Assembly (NCBI RefSeq): GCF_005221285.1
Contig: NZ_CP039886.1
Location: 1,612,001-1,676,000 of the forward strand
Origin: Neisseria flavescens
GTDB lineage: Bacteria > Pseudomonadota > Gammaproteobacteria > Burkholderiales > Neisseriaceae
Direction of reading: 5' to 3'
Length of the DNA stretch: 64,000 nucleotides
Part shown: piece by piece, positions 59,024-64,000 of the stretch
Position numbering within the stretch: position 1 is the stretch's first letter
Layout of the letters: every line of letters begins with the position of its first letter
The notes under the pieces: model-generated
What the model was told of the DNA's origin: nothing
What the model saw: only the letters and a program-made list of their open reading frames with translations
Databases searched by the model: none
Position numbers and translations under genes: made by a program

Positions 59024-59046
59024 GCCCGAACCGGGTCTCAGGTGGC

Positions 59047-59073
59047 AAAAAACCGGCAGTTTCCCGCCGGTTT
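59047..59073 (-). terminator. Intrinsic terminator of the autotransporter gene
   Basis: AAACCGGC and GCCGGTTT (59050-59073) form an 8-bp stem followed on the minus strand by TTT-GCC, with six T residues in all. It lies 79 bases beyond the autotransporter stop. Confidence 0.7.
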
Positions 59074-59151
59074 CATCATTATGCGCTGCCCTTCGGGTCG
59101 GCAGGGTTCGGATTGGTGTGCCGCCTGTGCGTCAAAACATTTCCTGACGCA

Positions 59152-61242
59152 TCAAAACAGCCATTTGACCGACAATGCGGCTTCTTTATCGCCGTCCGAT
59201 CTTTTGCCGTATCCGAGACGCGCAGACAAATAATCCTTCCAACCGGCTTCAATGCCGAACCGCCCTTCGAGTGCCGTTTTGCCTGCCAACGTCTGTTTTT
59301 CGCCGTCCATTACCACGCCGAAAGATTTTGACCTGTGCAAAACATTAAAAGCGGCGAAAGGCTGGAGATTGACACCGTTACGCAAAGCAAAACGGGTTTT
59401 TGCCCGAATGCCGGCGCGGCTTTGCCACTGACCGCTGCCGAGCAGTCCGACCCCCGTCCCCTCGCTGTCGGTAAAGCCGCCGTTTACGCCCAAGTAGGTA
59501 AACTGCGCCTGCGGTTGCAGGTAAAACCGCACATTATTGCCTTTTCCGACAACGCCTTCCGCCACAAGCGCGTTGTAGCCGCCTTCGACAGAAGCCGTCC
59601 AACCTTTGGTTTTGTAGCGTTCCGCACGGTTTTCATCATTGATGCGGTGTTTGAAACGTTGGTATTGCAACCAGCCGTCCAAATACGCACCCGTTTGTTT
59701 ATCGCGCAACTGATGCCACGCAGCATAAACACCCCCGCCATAACCATGCAAATAACTGCCTGCCGCACCGCCTTTGCCGTTGGCTGATGCGTGTTGGCCG
59801 GCCCTGCCGCCCATCACGCCGATTGCCAGTCGGCTGCCTTCATTTTGCCGTACAAACACCTCGCCGCCGATTTGCACGCCTTTGCGCCGCCCGTCCGCAG
59901 CCGCGCCGCCCCGTATATTTTGATGCGACCGGCCGCCGATGAAGCGCAGCCACAATTTTTGACGGGACGGATCGGCGGCATACACGTCGCCGCCCCTGTC
60001 GGCGGCACGCAGCCCAAACAAAGTATTTGCCGCATAAGCCTGTTGGGCATATAAAACCGCTTCCGCCTCGGGGATAGCCAAACGCTGCACGCCCAAGCAA
60101 AATCCGCCTTCGCATTGCTTGAGCAATAATTCGTACAGTCCCTGCCGGTAATTTTGTTTAAACGCAAACGAATTAGGGTCTGCCTTTTCCGCCGCAATCA
60201 GTTTGCGCCCGTCGAGCGTTTTCAGATTTTCCGGCCGGCGTTCCAAAACCACATTGGATTTTCCGCTGACTTTGTCTTCAAAGGTCAGGGCGGGTTTGTC
60301 CGACTCCCGCACGTCGTAGCCGAACAGGAAATCCGCGCCGCCCTTATATTCTTTATGGACGGTCAGTTTTTCATCTTTCGTGTTCAGGCGGATGCGGGCA
60401 TTATCGGAAGTTTCCAGCGTATGGATGTCGGAATGGCGGCGCGGTTCCCAAAGGGAATCTTTCAGCGTCATCTTGGTCAGTTCCAACACCTGTCCGGCGA
60501 CGTGGGATTTGTTTTCGATTTTGACGTGCAGTGTTTTATTGAAGATGTTGTCGAGTGTTTGGTCTGATACGTTAGTTATTTGAGCTGTTGTATTCGTTAT
60601 ATAACCTTGTAACGTTTGTTTTGCTAAAGCATCCCAAGTCTTTTCTGGTATTTTTTCCAGCACCTTCTCACCAAACTTGTTTACTGCTCCTTTTTTCAAA
60701 TCTTGCTTGATTTTCTCTGCAGCTTTAGCAAATACATCTGGTTGTTTTTGCACAGTATCTTCTAATTGCTTCTTAACTGCCTCCTTTAAATTATCCCCGT
60801 AATTCTTTGTAACATATTTCTTAACAACGGGCATATTATCGACGGCGAGGATGCCGCTATTGTAGTTTTTACCCGTGATATTGATTTCGTCATACCCGTA
60901 TTCGGATGAATTTTGATCGGTTTTACCGCTTGAGAAATAATGGGAAACGCCGCTTGCAGGCTTGTCTGAAAATGAAAAATCAGCATCGCCGCCGACATTT
61001 GTAGAACGAGTATCCGAACCAAGTTGATAACTGAACATACCGAAGCAATCAAAAGACACACTGCACGGGCCGCGCCAAACGTGGGAATCTCTGTTTTCCG
61101 CCGCTTCTAAAATGAATTTGTTTTTAATCTCGGCTTCTTTGACAGGATCGTACGCATCCGCACCCCAAGCATATGGCGTGCAAAACAGCGATAAAACAGA
61201 TAATGTTAATAGATTAACCCGACCGCTTGCTTTCAGTGTCAC
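59152..61242 (-). CDS. AutA/AutB-like autotransporter
   Basis: A 696-residue type Va autotransporter: signal peptide (to 'CTPYAWG'), a passenger of about 390 residues with amphipathic helices and a cysteine pair in 'GPCSVSFDCFG', and a C-terminal 12-strand barrel (about 430-696) ending in 'AALSVKWLF'. Meningococcal AutA and AutB have the same layout and a phase-variable AAGC repeat in the signal-peptide region; here only AAGCAAGC remains (61232-61225). GTG 61242 is preferred to TTG 61263 because AAAGGA lies 10 bases upstream. TATAAT boxes lie at about 61275-61295. Confidence 0.82.
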   Translation of the reverse strand: MTLKASGRVNLLTLSVLSLFCTPYAWGADAYDPVKEAEIKNKFILEAAENRDSHVWRGPCSVSFDCFGMFSYQLGSDTRSTNVGGDADFSFSDKPASGVSHYFSSGKTDQNSSEYGYDEINITGKNYNSGILAVDNMPVVKKYVTKNYGDNLKEAVKKQLEDTVQKQPDVFAKAAEKIKQDLKKGAVNKFGEKVLEKIPEKTWDALAKQTLQGYITNTTAQITNVSDQTLDNIFNKTLHVKIENKSHVAGQVLELTKMTLKDSLWEPRRHSDIHTLETSDNARIRLNTKDEKLTVHKEYKGGADFLFGYDVRESDKPALTFEDKVSGKSNVVLERRPENLKTLDGRKLIAAEKADPNSFAFKQNYRQGLYELLLKQCEGGFCLGVQRLAIPEAEAVLYAQQAYAANTLFGLRAADRGGDVYAADPSRQKLWLRFIGGRSHQNIRGGAAADGRRKGVQIGGEVFVRQNEGSRLAIGVMGGRAGQHASANGKGGAAGSYLHGYGGGVYAAWHQLRDKQTGAYLDGWLQYQRFKHRINDENRAERYKTKGWTASVEGGYNALVAEGVVGKGNNVRFYLQPQAQFTYLGVNGGFTDSEGTGVGLLGSGQWQSRAGIRAKTRFALRNGVNLQPFAAFNVLHRSKSFGVVMDGEKQTLAGKTALEGRFGIEAGWKDYLSARLGYGKRSDGDKEAALSVKWLF

Positions 61243-61345
61243 TGAGAAATTTTCCTTTGTCAAGTGTTAAAATTATAATGATTATATACTACATCACACT
61301 ACATCTCAATGAAAATCGGGAAAAACTAAAAACCCCTCCGCCGTC

Positions 61346-61365
61346 ATTCCCACGAAAGTGGGAAT
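61346..61365. repeat. dRS3 repeat
   Basis: ATTCCCACGAAAGTGGGAAT, a 20-bp palindrome with the ATTCCC-N8-GGGAAT consensus of neisserial dRS3 elements, which are known targets for filamentous phage insertion. Confidence 0.9.
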
Positions 61366-61366
61366 C

Positions 61367-61449
61367 TAGGAATGAAAAGCAACTGCCAACGCGTGTCCGT
61401 AGGCGAGCGCCAATGATGCAAATAAAACAGGGTAGGTCAGTTTGGTCAT
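61367..61449 (-). pseudogene. Possible 5' remnant of a secreted-protein gene
   Basis: On the minus strand an ATG at 61449 opens a 27-codon frame, beginning 'MTKLTYPVLFASLALAYGHA' and ending at TAG next to the dRS3. The sequence looks like a signal peptide without a mature protein. No good ribosome-binding site precedes it. It may be the start of a gene truncated by repeat-associated rearrangement, or chance. Confidence 0.3.
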
Positions 61450-61963
61450 GATGTGTGTTCGACAGCAACAATTCTTCAGTTTGGGGATTTTAACATTATT
61501 TCTGCAAGGTTTCAGGCTATGGTTATAAACGGAAATTTAGCGCGATAACGTTGCAAAATGCGACTTAAGGGCGGATTTTGGTTTGTTTCTATCTGATTGT
61601 AATAGTTATGTTTTGTGTTTTGACTGATGAAGTTGCCTTTGTATTTAGCCTTATGGCGCAGATTTCAGGCCGTCTGAAAGCAAGATACAGAGAAGTAAAG
61701 CAACGGTATGGGCATACTTTAAAGTAGGGTTTGACCGTATTTTTGGCATAAAGTGCCAACTGTGCCATAATGAACCTATCAAGTTCTATGAAAGACTTTA
61801 AGGCCTTGAGAATAATGACTTCAATGCTTTTTTATTGCGCTTTTAATGTCTATCAAACTCTCGAATTTGAGTAGTACGTTAAGAGTTGGAGCTTATTGAT
61901 TGGTTAAATTGTTGCATTACTAAAGTGCTTCGTAATCGGTAAATATTAGCTAAAGGAGAAAAA

Positions 61964-62542
61964 ATGAATATTTTATTATTAAACGGCGGAAAAGAGTTTG
62001 GTCATTCACATGGCGAGTTGAACCACACACTTCACAAAAAAGCGAAAGAAGTTTTGACCGCACTTGGACACAATGTACAAGAAACCGTGATTGATGCCGG
62101 CTATGATGTTGAAGCAGAAATTGAAAAATTCTTGTGGATGGATGCCGTGATTTGGCAGATGCCAGGTTGGTGGATGCACGAGCCTTGGACAGTGAAAAAA
62201 TACATAGACGAAGTATTAACCAGCGGACACGGCAAGCTTTACCACAGCGATGGCCGTCATCGTGTTAGCCCAACTGAAGGCTACGGCACAGGTGGCTTGT
62301 TGCAAGGCAAAAAACACATGCTTTCACTTACTTGGAATGCTCCGATTGAAGCCTTCACCCGCGAAGGCGACTTCTTTGAAGGCAAAGGTGTGGATGCTTT
62401 GTATATGCACTTCCACAAACTTAACGAGTTCATCGGCTTGAGCCGTCTGCCGACATTCTTATGTAACGATGTGATTAAAAATCCACAAGTAGAAAAATAC
62501 TTAACCGATTACCAAGCACACTTGGAAAAAGTATTCGGATAA
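61964..62542 (+). CDS. mdaB: NAD(P)H quinone reductase MdaB, probably of Pasteurellaceae origin
   Basis: The 192-residue flavodoxin-like FAD protein reduces quinones by two electrons and protects from oxidative stress. 'MNILLLNGGKEFGHSHGELN' is the flavin phosphate loop of MdaB; 'WMDAVIWQMPGWWMHEPWTV' and 'HRVSPTEGYGTGGLLQGKKH' are diagnostic. The gene contains TGACCGCACTT (62055-62065), the complement of the Haemophilus uptake signal AAGTGCGGTCA, and an inverted pair of such signals follows it. Codon use is AT-biased (many TTA). These point to import from Haemophilus or a relative. AAAGGAG precedes the ATG. Confidence 0.93.
   Translation: MNILLLNGGKEFGHSHGELNHTLHKKAKEVLTALGHNVQETVIDAGYDVEAEIEKFLWMDAVIWQMPGWWMHEPWTVKKYIDEVLTSGHGKLYHSDGRHRVSPTEGYGTGGLLQGKKHMLSLTWNAPIEAFTREGDFFEGKGVDALYMHFHKLNEFIGLSRLPTFLCNDVIKNPQVEKYLTDYQAHLEKVFG
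62055..62065 (-). repeat. Haemophilus-type uptake signal inside mdaB
   Basis: TGACCGCACTT is the complement of AAGTGCGGTCA, the full core of the Hin-type uptake signal, in coding sequence for 'LTALG'. Confidence 0.85.
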
Positions 62543-62561
62543 TTTCACAATATTAGTTTAG

Positions 62562-62589
62562 AAGGTGAGCATTTTTGCTCACCTTTTTT
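62562..62589 (+). terminator. Intrinsic terminator of mdaB
   Basis: AAGGTGAGC (62562-62570) and GCTCACCTT (62577-62585) form a 9-bp stem with a 6-base loop and a T run. This is a non-DUS terminator, unlike nearly all others around it. Confidence 0.9.
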
Positions 62590-62653
62590 ATTTCAAACGC
62601 TTATTAAATCCCCAGATAGGGAGAGGAAGATGAATAGACTGAGTTTAGATAAA

Positions 62654-62711
62654 ACAAGCGGTCAAGTTTTGACGGAGATTTGCAAAAACACCTAAAAATT
62701 TGACCGCACTT
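62654..62711. repeat. Inverted pair of Pasteurellaceae uptake signals
   Basis: ACAAGCGGTCA (62654-62664, the Apl-type form) and TGACCGCACTT (62701-62711, the Hin-type form, complement) can pair as CGGTCAA/TTGACCG. They mark the right part of the imported segment. Confidence 0.85.
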
Positions 62712-62869
62712 TAAAATAAAAAGATCTAAACATCCTCAATTTGAAACTGCTTAAATGCAAACTTTGATGCTGTTTTTGTGAAGTGTGCATGAAAACCTCG
62801 CCGACAAATGATTTTTATTTTAGAATGTAAGACTTTTTTAACATATCTTTAAATTGTGAAGGAACGGAT

Positions 62870-64000
62870 ATGGCAAGTGGCAATCCGATTTTGAACGCGC
62901 TCAATCGCGTCAGCCTGGTGGCGCAAATCGCCATCGGCTTGGTTTTAGGTATTCTTGTGGGTGCAGTTTCGCCGCAAGTCGGTATCAGCGCAGGACTGCT
63001 GGGCAGCCTGTTTGTTGGTGCGCTTAAGGCTATCGCACCGATTTTGGTATTTGTTTTGGTGACTGCCGCCATTGCGCAACACCAAAAAGGCAATCAGGCC
63101 TACATCAAACCGATTTTGATTTTGTATATTTTCGGTACGTTTGCCGCGGCCGTGGTGGCAGTTATTGCCAGTATGGCATTCCCGACCACGCTGATTCTGC
63201 GTACGGCCGGCGATGTATCCGTTGCGCCGCCTTCCGGCATTGTCGAAGTATTGAAAACGCTGCTGATGAATTTGGTGGCCAACCCGATTAACGCGCTGGC
63301 CAATGCCAACTATATCGGCATTTTGGCTTGGGCTTTGGTATTGGGCGCGGCTTTGCGCCATCACGGTTCGGATACGACCCGCCAAGTGGCGGCCGATTTG
63401 GCCGATACCGTTTCGACCGTTGTGAAATGGATTATCCGTTTTGCGCCGCTGGGTATTTTCGGCTTGGTGTCTTCTACCATTGCGGAAACCGGTTTTGAAG
63501 CGCTTGCCGGTTATATGCAGCTGTTGGCCGTATTACTCGGCTGTATGCTGTTTATTGCTTTGGTGGTCAACCCAATTATTGTGTGGTCGCAAATCCGCCG
63601 CAACCCTTTCCCGCTGGTGTTTACCTGCCTGCGCGAAAGTGGCGTTTATGCCTTCTTTACCCGTTCTTCCGCCGCCAATATCCCTGTGAACATGGCATTG
63701 GCGAAAAAACTGGGCCTGCACGAAGACACTTACTCCATCTCCATTCCATTGGGTGCAACCATCAATATGGCCGGTGCGGCAATCACCATTACCGTTTTGG
63801 CGATGGCTGCGGCGCACACGCAAGGCATACAGGTTGATTTTGCCACCGCCTTGTTGTTGAGCCTGGTGGCGACGGTCAGCGCGTGCGGCGCGTCCGGCGT
63901 GGCGGGCGGTTCGCTGCTGCTGATTCCTTTGGCGTGCAGCCTGTTCGGTATCGATAACGATGTGGCCATGCAGGTGGTTGCCGTCGGCTTCATTATCGGC
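62870..64000 (+). CDS. sstT: Serine/threonine:sodium symporter SstT (3' end outside window)
   Basis: The visible 377 residues belong to a DAACS-family Na+ symporter. 'LVAQIAIGLVLGILVGAVSP', 'LFVGALKAIAPILVFVLV' and the HP1 serine-rich loop 'FFTRSSAANIPVNM' are diagnostic of SstT rather than GltP; 'PLGATINMAGAAITITVLA' is the substrate/sodium motif of helix 7. HP2 'CGASGVAGGSLLLIPLAC' is also seen. ATG 62870 follows AAGGAAC. The gene runs past the window end by only a few tens of codons, by comparison with the family length. Confidence 0.95.
   Translation, partial: MASGNPILNALNRVSLVAQIAIGLVLGILVGAVSPQVGISAGLLGSLFVGALKAIAPILVFVLVTAAIAQHQKGNQAYIKPILILYIFGTFAAAVVAVIASMAFPTTLILRTAGDVSVAPPSGIVEVLKTLLMNLVANPINALANANYIGILAWALVLGAALRHHGSDTTRQVAADLADTVSTVVKWIIRFAPLGIFGLVSSTIAETGFEALAGYMQLLAVLLGCMLFIALVVNPIIVWSQIRRNPFPLVFTCLRESGVYAFFTRSSAANIPVNMALAKKLGLHEDTYSISIPLGATINMAGAAITITVLAMAAAHTQGIQVDFATALLLSLVATVSACGASGVAGGSLLLIPLACSLFGIDNDVAMQVVAVGFIIG

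Larger units (their letters stand above)
61264..61963. other. Intergenic region with dRS3, a DUS and a possible gene remnant
   Basis: 700 bases between the autotransporter and mdaB. It holds the autotransporter promoter (TATAAT-like boxes near 61275-61295), a dRS3 repeat, a short minus-strand frame that looks like a signal peptide (61367-61449), a single AG-type DUS (61667-61678), and AT-rich sequence up to the mdaB start. No other gene seen. Confidence 0.6.

Noticed and set aside
61289..61471. A 60-codon minus-strand frame over the dRS3
   Set aside because: It is translation of the repeat in another frame ('FLDSHFRGNDGG' is typical of dRS3 read-through) and is not a gene.

Overview
The window is chromosomal DNA of a Neisseria species. 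The 12-base DNA uptake sequence AGGCCGTCTGAA occurs dozens of times, mostly as inverted pairs that act as terminators. Two Correia elements, a dRS3 repeat, a TspB-type filamentous prophage and a full set of recognisable neisserial gene neighbourhoods agree with this. Most uptake sequences are of the AG type rather than the AT type typical of meningococcus and gonococcus, so a commensal of the N. subflava/N. flavescens kind is the best guess. This rests on the sequence and recalled family knowledge only.

Layout. 1-6,000: the 3' end of a glutathione S-transferase-like gene, then tsaB-rimI-UDG-like, the thiamine genes thiE/thiS/thiG (minus strand, with a Correia element between thiE and thiS) and mgtE. 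6,000-13,200: a MetP/MetS-type amino-acid importer with its 30-residue subunit, gapA, uvrD, and IS copy 1. 13,200-18,000: an AT-rich TPR/DUF2971-like gene and polA. 18,350-25,400: the complete ATP synthase operon atpIBEFHAGDC on the minus strand. 25,500-36,500: parB, a fused pabB-pabC, ppk2, a YhbP-like protein, ubiX, Correia element 2, tRNA-Leu(GAG), secG, tpiA, a Pcm-like methyltransferase, a rhodanese, an arginine/ornithine-type antiporter, a homocysteine methyltransferase and a secreted protein of unknown role.

36,720-44,110 is a filamentous prophage of the MDA/Nf type: replication initiator, small proteins, coat proteins, a TspB-like adsorption protein, a pVI-like protein, Zot and an IS110-family transposase. 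A hairpin-rich intergenic region lies between zot and the transposase. 44,400-47,700 holds a periplasmic coiled-coil protein, yjdM and recQ with three HRDC domains. 47,928-51,290 is an operon-like block for a copper-buffering modified peptide: a DoxX protein, a Cys-rich precursor, a DUF692 (MNIO) enzyme and a DUF2063 partner, followed by an ECF sigma factor and a small zinc anti-sigma factor. IS copy 2, in the opposite orientation to copy 1, follows.

52,782-61,242 holds tamB, tamA and an AutA/AutB-like autotransporter. Downstream are a dRS3 repeat, an mdaB-like quinone reductase that carries Haemophilus-type uptake signals and so looks imported from Pasteurellaceae, and the 5' part of sstT, cut by the window end.

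The most rewarding regions are the modified-peptide/sigma-factor block, the prophage (including two coat-like proteins that share a membrane segment), the Pasteurellaceae-derived mdaB segment, and the two IS copies that both sit inside uptake-sequence hairpins.
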